Positions 23,533 to 36,249 of a DNA stretch of 64,000 bases are shown here, piece by piece. The notes under the pieces are model-generated. The model saw nothing but the letters and a program-made list of their open reading frames with translations. It had not been told where the DNA came from and searched no databases. The stretch's first letter is position 1. Each line of letters starts with the position of its first letter. This DNA is from Abelmoschus esculentus (Eukaryota > Streptophyta > Magnoliopsida > Malvales > Malvaceae), in assembly GCA_035048815.1 (NCBI GenBank), contig JAUCBN010000035.1, positions 3,794,501 through 3,858,500 on the forward strand, read 5' to 3'. Position numbers and translations under genes: made by a program.

Positions 23533-24309
23533 GATAGAAAATTATACAATGACTGTTACACATTGATATACAGCAGCTCTAGTTTTTAATAGGGTAAAAT
23601 ATAAAAAATAATCCTTAAACTTATATGATATTTAATGTTGAGTCCCCTAAGTAATTCTTACCAAAAACTTAAATAAAATTATTAATTTTTGAGAGGCTAA
23701 ATGGATTTGTTTGGATAGCAAAATTGAAGAACATCATTTTAGAAAGATATTTTAACATTGAAATCTTTGAAGTCATCTGAAAAAAGATTAAATGAATATG
23801 TTTTGATAACAATTTAAAGTGATCTTTTGAAAAAAGTTAGATACTAAAAATATTATAGATAATTTTAATTCAAAACAATACAAGAATAATATTTTTAAGT
23901 AAAATTATTAAATTTTTAGATAACTGTAAATCATTTTCATGTCGATTAATACAATAATCTAACATTTATTTATTAAAGGAACTTTATTTTACTTCCTATT
24001 ATCATAAATTAAAGGTCATATTCCAATAAATTAAACTAAACTCAAAATCTTTAAATCATCCCTGCATATAGACTATCTCATCCCTAACAAACATGACAAT
24101 TATGATCTAAACCCAAAATAAAATTTGATTAAGTAAATTATAACTAGACTCACCTCAATTTAATTATAAAAGGTTAATAATTCAAAATATTCATTCAGAA
24201 TTTAAAAATAATTAAATCTAAAATGATAACTTTAAATAATGTATATCAAAAATAATTTGAACAGACGTGAACTTTAAATAATTCGATTTGAAAAATTCGA
24301 TTAGCAAAT
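23533..24309. other. AT-rich intergenic DNA, no gene
   Basis: No coding frame, RNA gene or clear repeat structure was recognised. Confidence 0.45.
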
Positions 24310-24318
24310 CCAAATGAC

Positions 24319-24530
24319 GAAAAATTATATCATGAACCATTTTCACTACGTCATCTATAGTCTCAACCAATCAGATTCACTAATCTCAAATTTTTTTAAG
24401 GTGAATCATCACTTCTTTCCTACTTGTAATAGGTGAGTGGGTAGTTATTAAGCAGTTACCTAAAGATAAACGGACCTGAATGCATAGATTACGAATGACG
24501 TGGTGAACAATGTTCATGATATAATTTCTC
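24319..24530. mobile_element. 212-bp Mutator-type MITE
   Basis: The terminal inverted repeats are about 40 bases: AAATTATATCATGAACC at the left against a right end whose complement begins GAGAAATTATATCATGAAC. Both contain the CACTACGTCAT/CACCACGTCATTC block. The flanks CCAAATGAC (24310-24318) and CCAAACGAC (24531-24539) form a 9-bp target duplication with one mismatch. It has the same length and design as the element at 61085-61296. Confidence 0.8.
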
Positions 24531-24539
24531 CCAAACGAC

Positions 24540-25547
24540 ACTACTCTAAAATGATTAAAAATTTTAAAAATTAAAATCGATCAAATCGAAATCAACCCGA
24601 TAAAAAACACACACAACGAAACTATAACCCCAAATCTTTTTATTTCAGACTTTGTGGTCCAACTCCATTGAAGTCTAAGTTTTGTTTTTCATTTCCCCCC
24701 ACCACATAATCATGAAATCAGCTGTATTATTGTATAAAACCTGGAAACAAGCAGCATTTTAGATAAGACCATTCAAAGTAATCAATAACAGCCTTGAAAA
24801 AGTTTCATCGAAGTTTATATACACACCAGGGGAAGGTGGATATGTCATAGAATGAGAGCGATGGCTAATAAAAGGGTTGCAATAATGGCGTACAGTTTTG
24901 GACATTTGAGAGTGACCGATTGATTTTTTCAAAAAAATCTCCAAACAATTTATTAACATCTGATGGAGAATTAAAGAAAACTAAGGGTAACCACATTCTT
25001 GCAATTTAATTAGCGTAAGTATATCTTTTGATGTTAATTATATAACTAAATAGATGTGGACATGTTTTGTATAATATAATATATGATTATTTTACCAAAT
25101 ATGATATTAGAAAATTAGTACTCTAAACTTATATCTATTAATTCACGACATAACGGTTAAAGATGTTCATGTTGTTATATTTTGTATGAGTTTGCTTTTT
25201 TATATTTGTCTTTAGAATGTAAAATTTAGGTGAAGTTCATAAATGATTTATAAATTATCTTAAAGTATTCAATTTGATCTAAATTATAAAATGAACATTA
25301 AACTTTGGGTCTTATTAAAAAATAAATATTGAACCATTAAACGTCGTTAACAGCTTAATGACGACCAGAGTAAGCAACTAAGATAATATATTAATTGTTA
25401 CAAAATAGTTATCGAAAATTATAAATGTTACATAACATTCATAGATTTATTTAATTGTTACATAATGGTAAACGTACTATTTGATTCTTATAAATAATCA
25501 CTGAACTATTTATTTGTTATAAAAAGTTGGTTATGTACGAATCCTCT
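24540..25547. other. AT-rich intergenic DNA, no gene
   Basis: No gene recognised; the minus-strand frame at 24759-24959 has no family resemblance. Confidence 0.4.
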
Positions 25548-25605
25548 AGCCTAAGTGATTAAAGGAATGATTGTCGTTCTTAAAGATTACGGGTTAGTAG
25601 AGTGA
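25548..25605 (+). mobile_element. SINE family A fragment
   Basis: The A-box end CTCTAGCCTAAGTGATTAAA and the GATTGTCGTTCTTAAAGATTACGG block are present. The text then jumps from GGGTT to AGTAGAGTGA, so about 17 bases including most of the B box are deleted, and the copy stops. Confidence 0.6.
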
Positions 25606-26643
25606 AGTAGGGACTGATCTCCCCCTCAATAATTAGCACACTCAATTTGTGCAATTACATGAACCTATCTAACCATGTTGAGTGGCTTAAACATTAAACA
25701 ACAGCATGTGAAAAGATGGCTATCTATAGTTTCACCCTCCACAAGTGTGTGTGGGTGGAATCACTTTATGTGCTAAAAGATCCAAGCAAAAGCAATCCTC
25801 TAAGTGATGGAAACCCAAAAAGAGCCAACCCACATAAAGCTATAGAGGTCTTTCCAAAGAGCATGAAGTTGTAATATTAATTGAATGTAAAAAGTGGGGA
25901 AATCTCTGGCATTTCATCAAAGCCGGACATCTTTGGGGTTTATTGTTGTTTTGGGTATCCAAAAGTAAGAGGTTGGAAAAGAAAAGTGACAGGGACAGGG
26001 TAAGGTTTGGTGCTTTTGGAAGTGAGGTTGAAAGCAAACTTCCAAGCTTTGATGATCCCTTACAGATACACCTAGTCCTACTCAAGTATCTAACTTATTA
26101 TGTCTTGGAAGCTTGTTTCTGGATGAATCAAAAATATTCTTAACAACAAAAAAATAAAATAAAACTTGACTCATTTGGATGAAAGGTAGCCACACCAAGT
26201 GCCATAAAGCAGCACCACGAGACTTAGAGTTAGGCCTGTCATACTTCACCATGGATGAGCACCAGGGCTCCAGGCCAACCAGATATGGCCTGGTCAATTC
26301 TAGTAACTTTTACTGTAATTCATCTTTGTTTTTCAGCAATTGCTCTTCTGATGAATGCTGAGTGGTTTCCTACGTTATGGTGCACTAATAAAATGACTAG
26401 TTTGACAAGAACCTAATCATACATATTTTCAGGGAAAGAATTTATTTATTAAAAATCTCGAAAAGAACATACAAAGAATTATTTGATATAGATTTTTTAG
26501 TCGTAGCATAGACAAAATTGATAGAATAAACATCGCAGTTATGTTTAATTTGGATTCTAATAGTTTTATATTTTTTGTGTATTAAAATAAATAATTTATC
26601 TAAAAATGACTCAGAGTTTGAATTATTTGATATTCGGTAATTT
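25606..26643. other. Intergenic DNA of mixed composition, no gene assigned
   Basis: 25620-26390 is less AT-rich and contains overlapping short frames on both strands, none with recognisable motifs. It may be relic single-copy sequence. Confidence 0.35.
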
Positions 26644-27036
26644 ATGGGTTTTTTTAATCATGCACGAATTTTAAATTTTCGGAAGAAGAACCCTTCCCTC
26701 CGACCCCTCCGTCTATCTCCGGCCATGGGAATCAAAACCCTACTGCAATTCACGCTGTCTTCAAAGTGCTCAACATCATTCTTACATGTCGTGAAAGTTA
26801 ATGATTTCAGCAGCATTCAGACACGACTATTTTCCAAGCCTCTCATTTTTCTTCTTCGTTCATCATGGAATTCCACTGCACTTCATTATATGTGTCACCC
26901 AGCACCGTCCACCAATTTTGAAAACATGAAAAAATACTGGTCACCTATCTCATCAACAGTTTCTTCAGTCTTGCCCAAGGTTGTATCATACGTGCATGCA
27001 TGCTTACCAAACATTATGATCTATGATAATGTGTAG
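26644..27036 (+). CDS. Hypothetical 130-codon ORF, doubtful
   Basis: An isolated frame whose second methionine, at 26725, sits in a good plant start context (GGCCATGGGA) and would give 103 residues. The stretch after it is rich in Ser, Arg, Leu and Phe and poor in acidic residues, which resembles a mitochondrial or plastid presequence, but I recognise no family. It could be the first exon of a gene, a relic or chance. No promoter element or splice partner could be identified. Confidence 0.2.
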   Translation: MGFFNHARILNFRKKNPSLRPLRLSPAMGIKTLLQFTLSSKCSTSFLHVVKVNDFSSIQTRLFSKPLIFLLRSSWNSTALHYMCHPAPSTNFENMKKYWSPISSTVSSVLPKVVSYVHACLPNIMIYDNV

Positions 27037-30000
27037 TAGGAACGAGATGTTGCATGCTTGACATGATCCATGATTACTAAAATTTTTTGGACAAAGTAAT
27101 TAAATTCTATAAAATTTTTAGTTTTAGTTTTTTATTTAATTTTTTAACAAATTATAAAAAATAACTATTATTATAAAAAAATAGTATTTTAAAAAATACG
27201 TGAATATCGTATGACGGAACTGAAATATATTATGTAACAGTAATATCTCAAAAAAAATACATTCAAAAATTGATGATCAAAATTAGTATAAAAGCTTGAT
27301 TGATCCAATAACTTAATTGGATATAGAAATATTTAAGGGCTTAATTATTTTTTTTCCGAAAGTTTATGGTATATTCAAGAACCCTTAAACCTTTATGATA
27401 TGTTATTTTTATTTTATTTTATATATTTATATTATGATATGATCTAAATAATGTAAATATGTGAAGTTAACAATTTTTATACTTATAATTTAATAAAATA
27501 AAAATGCAAAACTATTAAGTTAATATTAACTATACATCATTTAATAAATTAAAAATACGAAAGTAGTACTAAATATTAAATAAAAAATAAAAATACAAGG
27601 GAAGATTTATTATTCTCTTTTGAAATGTTTATTATTGGCTAACTTAAGTATACTTGAGTTAATTTTTTATTTTTTATTAAGGAGAAAAGTATTATATTTA
27701 TATATCGAGATTTGAATACATATAAAATAATATAATAAATAAATAAATATCTTTAATTAATAGATTAATTAATAAATTTCTGAATTAATTTTTTATTGAT
27801 GAGTAAGTTTAATCAAAACTTATGACTCAGTATTTAAAAAAAAACATTTTTTATTAATAATAACACTTAATAGTTCTATACCTTAATTTTTTTTAATATT
27901 TTATCATGAAGTAAAACCACATGATTGATAAAGCCTTTATGGCGCAACCGTCCATAGTGCACATGTAATAATTGTGTCACTATATCGTAAATTCATCCAA
28001 TTTTATTAATTTTCTACTAAAAAAACATATAGATAAAACTATCCTCTCTCAAGAAAATAATTCTATCAAAACATTGTTTAGATTACATTTTTCTATTTTA
28101 TTATTTTATAAGTAAAATAATCGATTAAATAGAAGTCCATTATATCCCTGTACACTTTCATTTTCATGTCCCTACCATTAATTTTGGAATATCTATCTTT
28201 CTGCTCGGTAGGCAAAAAAGAGATCCCATGTTTTATGGACTTTCCTTCTTCGAATTAAATGTATACTCTATAGCAGAGGTGGGTAAGCTTGGATATATGG
28301 TCAATTTGAATAGAGGTAGTCTCGATCCCGGTCCTAGTAAGTATCGGTTTTAAAAATTAGAATCAATCTCGATCATGGTTATATCGAGTTCTAAATTTTA
28401 AAAACCTGTCTCATTACTGGTGGAAATCGGTATCAATACTAAGTACCCGGTCAATTAATTTATTTTTAAAAAATTTAATAATCGGAGTAAAAAAATTAAC
28501 CACCAATAATAATATTAAATAATAAAATTAGAATATTGTAAACTTAAAAATTAAAGTTTTAAAACTAGTCATACTCATAATATTCGTACATAAAGAGAAA
28601 GTTTGATAAGAAAAACAAACAAAAGAAAACCAAATCCAGATATTTGGTATTGACCTCAGTCCTATTGTGTACTCACCGGATATCGGATCTCAAAAATCAA
28701 GATACAGTCCCGTGCCAATTATAACTGAGACCTTAATTTTAGATTCAATCCTGGTTCTACTAAAACTAATAACAGATAAAAATCTATTAAATCTTATCGA
28801 ATCTAGAACCGAATAATCAGATTTTTTACCCAATTATCATGAAGAAATTAGTACAATGCTTGTAAAGTAGGGTGGGATTTGAGTCGAACGAGTCAACTCA
28901 GACCTCGACCAGACTCCGGCATTGGAGATTCTCCCGTGCAAACAAAATCTGTCTAGCTGTCAGTCATGTACTTACTAATATGAACCAAAAGAGACTGAAG
29001 CATTGCATGCCGAAGGGACAATTAAGATCACAACTGGTTGGGTCAGGCAGGTGCCACACAATAGCCGAGTCAGAGTCGCACCCAGGTTTAACGCAGACTC
29101 TAACTCCATGTTAAAAATATAATTTTAACGTTTAAAAGGATTTCGAGTTTAAGATCTTATATATTTTAAAAAATTTAATAAAAATTTTATTTAAATTAAA
29201 TGTACGATACAAATCAATACTAAAGCGACAAGGCATGCTTTTTTTGAAAATTATAATGATGTTGGTCAGACTTGGCTGGGTCACCATGTCTGTTAAAGCA
29301 AGTGAGTTTAGATCATACACAGAGCATACTTTGGGAGTGGGAACTTTAGTGGAAACACTTCATTAGTCTCAACACCTTTAATTCAACTAAATTATGTTAA
29401 TCTTGTACCATAAAACATCTTTTTCATCATTTTCTATAGAAAAAGAAGAATAGAAATTACATAAAGAGAAAGAAAAAGTCAGAAATTTATAAAAGATGGA
29501 TTCCTCGTGTTGGCAGCGGCAGCTACTTTCTCGAATACCATGATCCTCTACTTGATCTAGAAAAAAGAAAGGATTCTTTTTTTCTTTCCAAATTCTCTTT
29601 TCCAAGCACAGGTGGACACTAAGCTCATCTGAAAGGCTGTTTGAGATTTAGAGCTAACCCGGGGTATTCTACTACAAATTCTAAAGTTTTATACCATCGA
29701 GTAAACCGTGCTAAAGGAACTAAGGCCTCGTTCTCTTAGCAATCTTAGTCGACTTAATCAGTGTTATTTCAATGTATCTTCTTGGCCACATTTTGTTAAA
29801 TTGATAATTAAATGGTAGAGACCTGGAAATCGCACCGCTCTTCCCTCGTCTTCAATGGTTAAGATGCTTTCTCACTCAACTTTGACCAGGAAATCATGGT
29901 CTCCTTTAGATATAAGGAGTAATTTTTATCAGATGGTCTTCTTTAGATATTAATCTGTACAGTTGCAGAAATATTTTAATACAAGCTAAAGGTACAGAAA

Positions 30001-30426
30001 ATATAGAAGAATTGTAAAGGCAAAGTAAAGTATGTGATAGGGTGGGGTTGAAAGGTTTTCATGGAGCATGAGAACGCATGAGGGGTGTACTCGTCTTCAC
30101 AGGTCACCCCTCGTGCGCGCTATCTATCAATGGCGGCTCATGACTCTCTTTGCTCGCCATCAACTATCATCATTAATGGCATGCTGCCAAAACACAACCT
30201 GTTAGATTATAGCGAGTAAATAGACATTTCTTTTCTCTCTCCCCCATTTTTTTTCTGTTCATGTTGCAGTGGAAGCGCGATTGGGGCTGTCATGTCAGCT
30301 AATAAGGAGAGGGTGGAATAGGAAAGAATGTGGGAGACAACCCAAAACATTTGAAGCACTATTACCAATTGACATAACGTCCTTTTAGGCCCACTGTGGA
30401 CCAGACCACCCACATGAATATCTCTT
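27037..30426. other. Intergenic DNA, no gene
   Basis: 27060-28860 is very AT-rich; 28290-28800 repeats phrases such as GTATCGGTTTTAAAAA and ATATCGAGTTC, a likely decayed repeat. 28870-29120 and 29480-30420 have ordinary composition without a recognisable frame. The last few hundred bases are the WAT1 upstream region. Confidence 0.4.
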
Positions 30427-30445
30427 TTATATTTATATATATACC
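30427..30445 (+). promoter_or_regulatory. WAT1 TATA box region
   Basis: A TATATTTATATATATACC stretch lies about 110 bases before the WAT1 start codon. The ~100 bases that follow are pyrimidine-rich, leader-like sequence. Confidence 0.55.
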
Positions 30446-30548
30446 ACCATTTCATTTCCCTAGCTCCCCATCTTCCTCAACATTATAGTTCCTTTCGTCA
30501 CTTGTAAAATCTTGAGCTTTTTAGGTCAAGACACAAGAGTTTGCTTCA

Positions 30549-32195
30549 ATGGCAGACGCAGGTGGTTCAGTCTCTGCTAAGAGGATGTGGTGCTCGGTTC
30601 CTGAAAGGCTCCAGCTGCATATGGCCATGTTGGCCTTGCAGTTTGGTTATGCAGGGTTCCATGTGGTTTCTCGAGCTGCCCTTAACATGGGCGTCAGCAA
30701 GCTCGTCTTCCCAGTTTATAGGAACATCATTGCTTTCCTTCTGCTACTTCCGTTTGCATATTTTCTTGAAAAGTAAAACATATGTTACAAGAACTATCTC
30801 ATTATTGACTTTTCTCTTTCTAAGTTAAACCTCTTCATGAACTAAAACCCTAACTTGTTTTCCACACATTTCTTCTTTGTCCAGGAAGGATCGACCAGGC
30901 ATTACTCTAAATTTTCTTTTACAGTTCTTCCTCCTTGCTCTTGTCGGGTATGCATGATATCCACTACACACTAACATGGTTAGTGCGATAAAGCAAAACT
31001 AACTGATTTCTATTGCATTTTACGTGACAGAATAACAGCAAATCAAGGTTTCTATTTGCTTGGCTTAGATAACACGTCACCAACCTTCGCATCTGCCATC
31101 CAAAATTCCGTCCCAGCCATTACCTTTCTAATGGCTGCCTTGTTTGGGTAAAAGCACAGATTCCTTACACTATGGAGTATACTACATGAGATGAACTGTA
31201 GTATTTTATTTTATGGTTTTCCATTTTTTTCAGGATAGAGAAAGTGAGGTTAAATCGAAGAGATGGGATATCGAAGGTTATAGGAACGGCCTTGTGTGTG
31301 GCTGGAGCATCAGTGATAACTCTATACCAAGGTCCAACCATATACAGCCCAAATCCACCGCTGAATAGACCCACACCGATGTTTGTTTCATTGGGAGATG
31401 CAAAGGGAAAGAACTGGACTCTTGGTTGCTTGTATCTGATTGGCCATTGTTTGTCTTGGTCCGGTTGGCTGGTTCTGCAAGCACCGGTGCTGAAGAAATA
31501 CCCGGCTAGACTCTCGGTGACCTCCTATACATGTTTCTTTGGCCTTATTCAGTTCCTCATCATTGCGGCAGTCTTCGAGAGAGACGCTCAAGCTTGGGTT
31601 TTCAGCTCTGGCGGCGAAGTCTTCACTATTCTCTACGCTGTCAGTAGCTCCTCAGTCCTTTGCTCGAACCATTCTTACATGAAGCAAATTAATTAACATA
31701 TTTCTTTGTCGTACCTAAAAATATGGTGTGGAAAATGCAGGGAATTGTCGCATCAGGGATTGCATTCGCTGTACAGATATGGTGCATTGACAGAGGTGGC
31801 CCTGTGTTCGTTGCTGTTTATCAACCTGTCCAGACCCTGGTTGTCGCTATTATGGCTTCCATTGCTTTAGGGGAAGAGTTCTATTTGGGAGGGTAAATGC
31901 CTAAGGCCCTAAGTGTGTCCTTTCCTTTCCTTCTTCTTCCTCCCTCCTTCTCAACATTAACAATGTCTGCAATCCCTTTGTTTTCATTTCTGTAATCCAC
32001 AGTATCATCGGAGCAGTGTTGATCATAGCTGGATTGTACCTCGTGCTGTATGGTAAAAGCGAAGAAAGAAAATTCGCAGCTCAAGAAAAGACTGCACTTC
32101 AGACAACTCAGGAGCATGGCAACAGCAGAGCAACCATCCATATCAAGACAACCCTCACTCAGCCTCTTTTACCTCCTTCAACAGAAAACGTTTGA
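30549..32195 (+). CDS. WAT1: WAT1 (Walls Are Thin 1), EamA-type vacuolar auxin transporter
   Basis: Six exons: 30549-30772, 30885-30947, 31031-31147, 31234-31639, 31741-31892 and 32003-32195. All introns are GT-AG and the spliced frame is open for 384 residues, close to the 389 I recall for Arabidopsis WAT1. The product is an integral membrane protein of the nodulin MtN21/UMAMIT group with two EamA (DMT) repeats and an expected ten membrane spans. Diagnostic stretches are LQFGYAGFHVVSRAALNMG, SKLVFPVYRNIIA, ANQGFYLLGLDNTSPTFAS, GTALCVAGASVITLY, CLYLIGHCLSWSGWL and QIWCIDRGGPVFVAVYQPVQ; the tail PLLPPSTENV also matches. WAT1 sits in the tonoplast, exports auxin from vacuoles and is needed for fibre secondary wall formation. 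The ORF's second in-frame ATG gives MADAGG, matching the Arabidopsis MAD- start. Confidence 0.97.
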
Positions 32196-33689
32196 CTCCG
32201 AAAAACCCTTTATCAGAAAGTTTGTGTGTCTCTTTTCCTCTTTATATATTAGTCATCAATGGGTTTCTCTGAGAAGTGGAGTAGGGTTGAAAAGAAACGT
32301 TTTTGAAAGGGGATGATGATGATGATCACTGCCACAGCTGTGTATGGTCTATGGGGGGACATGAAATCCCACATGTTTTTTTATATAATATGTTAAATTC
32401 TATGGTTTGGTTTTAAGATATAAGGATGATGCTAATTAACCCACTTGCATGTATAATAATGTAATCTTATTTTGTTTGAAAACACGTATTAATTACAAGA
32501 GATTAGACACCGACAGGATATCATCAAACCTTACATTTTGTCTGGTAACTAAATTTATATATTGTGTTGGAAGGGAGTGAAAGAGACTTGACAAACACAA
32601 AATTCGACCTCAAATGTCTTTTTTTATGATTCAACCGATTATTTTTAGCCAACTTAATGTATAAAACAGCTGATGAGACTTCATGTACTAAACTCAAATT
32701 CCCAACTAGGCATATTAATATGTGGCAACATTTTCATGACTGGTCCAAGTTTCGAACTTTAATAATTCATGTCCATTTTATGGTAAGTTAGTATAATTAT
32801 TTTATATAATTTATATTTATTTTATGATTCATATTTATAATTTATAGTTCTCTTTTTTAACAAGGTTATCTCTACGGTTTAAACTTAAATTCTCTCTTTC
32901 GGAGTACAACATATTTTACTATTACACTCAATACTAATTATAAGTTATTAATACATTTATATATTTGTAAGTTATTATTTTTTTATTGAGAGTACCAATT
33001 TTAATTTAATATGATATGCAAGTTAATATAAATACATATTTATGTGAAAATTTAGAAGGACAAATAAAAATTATCAAATATGTTAAGGGGGCTTCTCAAG
33101 TCTAACCAATTTTTTTATTATACTATAACTAGTGACGGAATCAAGATTCAAAATTAAAGAAGAAAAACATAAATATTTAAGAGTGAAAAATAAATTGATG
33201 AATAAATTAATTTAATATATATATATATATATAAAGTTAAAAAATAAGGTAGATGGCAACTATCCCTTCTCACTCCTTTTAATTATGTATCTGATTGTAA
33301 CATATTTTTATATCTTTTTTTAATAATAAAATTCAACATTTATCTTAAAAAACATTAGCATCCCCTAAAATACAATTTCAGTGTACTATATGGACAAAAT
33401 ATTGTAGAAATTAATAAAACCATTATAACGTAAAGAAGCTTTAAAAAGGTTAGGTTTCGAAGTGTCTAGGTTCATGTTCTTCATCCCCACCTATTAAATT
33501 ATGTCGTATAAATTGCGTTTCAAGTAAAGGTTGTTGAAGGGATCCCAAGATTAAAGCTTGATTAAAGAGATCAGACATCAGTAGGGAATTTCTCCTAATC
33601 ACGTAATTAGCAAAAGCAAACTCCTTTTCCCTTGATTAAGGATGTGAATGGAATCAGCAGCATTGTGTGTCAATTCAAAGTTGTAATCT
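32196..33689. other. WAT1 3' region and AT-rich intergenic DNA
   Basis: The first ~280 bases should hold the WAT1 3' untranslated region; TATAATAATGTAATC near 32452 could serve polyadenylation. Beyond that the sequence is AT-rich, with a short (AT)n near 33218 and no gene. Confidence 0.45.
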
Positions 33690-33922
33690 TTATTGTCTTT
33701 AAAAATAAGTATCTTTCTTCTGTTCATTATAACTTTAAATTTATTATTGATAGAAATATAAAAAATATTTTTTAAAAATCTTTAATCAAGTAGTTTAAAA
33801 AGATATATTTTATAAAATTTAATAAATTAAAATATTTAAAATAACTATAGTTAAAATTTTAAAATTTTAAAATTTTAACTTTTAAAAAATTAATACTAGA
33901 CATCATATATGAGACGGAGGGA
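33690..33922 (-). mobile_element. Possible Stowaway-like MITE
   Basis: The right edge reads GAGACGGAGGGAGTA, the complement of the common plant Stowaway end CTCCCTCCGTCTC next to a TA. The body resembles 20690-20960. The left terminus is too diverged to place exactly. Confidence 0.4.
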
Positions 33923-34239
33923 GTAATATTTTTAATGATTTTTCTTAAATTCATATGTAACGTATATTATTAATCACGTGACATATTCTTTGAGTGACGC
34001 ACAAAAAAAAAATAATCATATACCAAAGTAATAATAAGGTTAAACTTAGAAGATTAAAATACTATTTAACCTTATATATAATAATATAAAAATCAAATTA
34101 ACTTTTAAAAGCGATTCACTATAGAATATTTTATTTTTATACATAGAAATTTTTATATTAAAATATTAATTTTAAATTAAATAATTAATTACATTTTAAA
34201 TTCCTTTTTATCATTAAATTTTAAATAAATAAATAATTT
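33923..34239. other. AT-rich intergenic DNA, no gene
   Basis: No feature recognised. Confidence 0.4.
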
Positions 34240-34650
34240 AAATTTCTGAAACAATTCAAATTCTTAACTCTAATTTTCACTTCTCAAACCCTAAACCTAA
34301 AAAATACATCATACCATAATTTAACTACAATTCTTAACCTTAAATCATAAATTTTAAACTTATTATTTTAAAACAAGAACACCAAATGGAATAAAAATCC
34401 TTCGTATCCTAAATATTGTACCTCTGGTGCACCTCAGTTAAAATTTTTTTAAAAATTAAATTTTAAATTCTAACTCTAATTTTTACGTACTAAATCATAG
34501 TCTTATACTCTAAAAATACACCTTACTCCTAATTTTATAAATTCTAATCATATTCTTTAATCTTAAATTATAAATAATAAACCCTAAACTTACTAATTTA
34601 AAATTAAAACACTAATAAAAATACGATTAGAGTGATTTACGTCCACCAAA
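34240..34650 (+). repeat. CCCTAAA-rich dispersed repeat, decayed tandem pair
   Basis: Two units of the family described at 19635-20110. Unit 1 runs from about 34240 (CTCAAACCCTAAACCTAAA) and unit 2 from about 34440 (AATTCTAACTCTAATTTTTA). The connecting text AAAAATCCTTCGTATCC...GTACCTC parallels the spacer of the other pair, so the dimer itself was the mobile or duplicated unit. Confidence 0.55.
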
Positions 34651-34798
34651 TGAGTCACAATAAAGTTGCAGAGATTTCCACCCGCTGCTTAGACTCCGGG
34701 ACTCTTTTGTTCTCCGTTTTATGGGTTTTGAAATTGAGTTCATGTGGGTTTTGCAATGTAGGAATAACCGGTAACTTTGTAAGAACAAAGTATTCTCC

Positions 34799-34992
34799 GG
34801 AAAAATTATATTATCGGTTAATCTCATCACGTGTTTATAAGGTTAAAAATTATTCACTTCAATAATTTTTTAATGTCATATTTTTTTTAAAATGAATCTT
34901 CACCTGAAAAATTAAAAATTACTGAGGTAGGTAGTTTTAGTGATTGGTCCCATGGATAACGTGGTAGGACTGACCCATGATATAATTTCTCC
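34799..34992. mobile_element. Inverted-repeat MITE, long-arm subfamily
   Basis: The ends AAAAATTATATTATCGG and the complement of CATGATATAATTTCTCC face each other. The inside shares ATGAATCTTCACCTGAAAAA and TTAGTGATTGGTCCCATGG with the element at 7604-7855. No clean target duplication is visible. Confidence 0.6.
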
Positions 34993-35596
34993 CTATGCCC
35001 TTCGAAATCCCAGAATGTTTCTTTTCGGTTGTATTTAGGTTTAGGTTTTGTTTTAGTTTCCTCTCTGTGTTCTTCCAAAATGCAAGTGCTTTTTCTTTCA
35101 AATGTTAGATGTCCATATAACACAAGGGGAATATTTGATGGGAGGGGAATGACTAGTGATCATCTCGTGGATAACTCCTGATGAACCTGGCTCAAACACA
35201 CTCCTTTACTGGTCCATAAGAATCATGCTTAGGGGATTTTTTGTGACACAAGTTCTTCAAGTATACCTCAGCTTACATTCATTACTGCACCATCAACAAG
35301 TTGGACGCATTTGACTGTTTGTTCCCTATGATTTCATTTATAGTTGATTTAGTTTCTAAAGAAGAACTAAAGGATGAAAAATACCTTCGATTCTCAATAA
35401 ACCGCCGAAGAAGAAATACAAATTATGCTTCTAAAAAAGCTTCGTACGAAAGGATGATGATTGAAGGAAGAAATATTTTTCTATTACTATCTCTATCAAC
35501 TCACTATGATTTGTTTCAAGAACTTCAGTTCATTGACTACCAGACAACTCAATAAAGAAATTCAAGAAATTTAAGGAAGTTAGAAAGCGGGGTGAA
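34993..35596. other. Unassigned DNA upstream of a copia-type LTR
   Basis: An open frame of 84 codons at 35301-35555 shows no motif I know. Its position immediately 5' of a purine-rich tract and LTR suggests it may be the remnant interior of a retrotransposon, but this is inference only. Confidence 0.35.
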
Positions 35597-35837
35597 TGTT
35601 AGATATGCAGCAGCAGTTCCAACTGCAACAAACCTCAGTCATCAATCTAACAAACTCAGTTTCTTGTAACTAATCTCAAGTGTAATCTTAGTTAGTTACT
35701 TGACTAAGTTCAGCAATTTAGCTCTCTATTCTTCCTATAAATAAGGAACACTTATACCATGTATTTCACCATTGTCATCTATATGAATGAAAGCATTTTC
35801 TACTCTTCATTATTTCTGGTTTATCGACAGTTTCACA
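35597..35837 (+). mobile_element. Ty1/copia-type LTR remnant
   Basis: It begins TGTTAGATATGCAGCAG directly after a purine-rich tract (GAAAGCGGGGTGAA), as a 3' LTR follows its polypurine tract. Inside are a promoter-like CCTATAAATAAGGAAC and a T-rich end with GAATGAAAGCATTTTC, typical of short copia LTRs. The 3' boundary is placed at CACA near 35837 and is approximate. Confidence 0.5.
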
Positions 35838-36249
35838 GTAGACAAAAACATGCAAATTGGATAGAATCGAGCCTCCATGGCTGATTGTTGTTATGCATTG
35901 GCATTGCTCAATCTCACATCAGTACATGGAATGAGAGACAATGAGTGGTCTACGCTCATGGTTTGTCAAGTACAACGTAGATATATTTTCTGGTCATGTT
36001 CATTCCATCTAGTGATCCCTAAGCAGCATAACTTCTTTCAATTTTTTTCCGCAGAAAAGTTCTTCAGCAAAAATTAGTAGAAGCACTGTCTAACTACGAT
36101 TGTTTGCATGATCCAACATACAGATTAAACATTTGTAATAGTGCATGTAAACAAGAGAATAATTATAAAGAGTAACAATAAAGAGAAGACATAAGACAAT
36201 CTAAAAGGTAATATGGGGCAAGAAAAGGCTATAAAAACTGAACCAATCA
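35838..36249. other. Short intergenic stretch, no gene
   Basis: No feature recognised apart from an unremarkable 66-codon open frame at 35877-36077. Confidence 0.4.
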
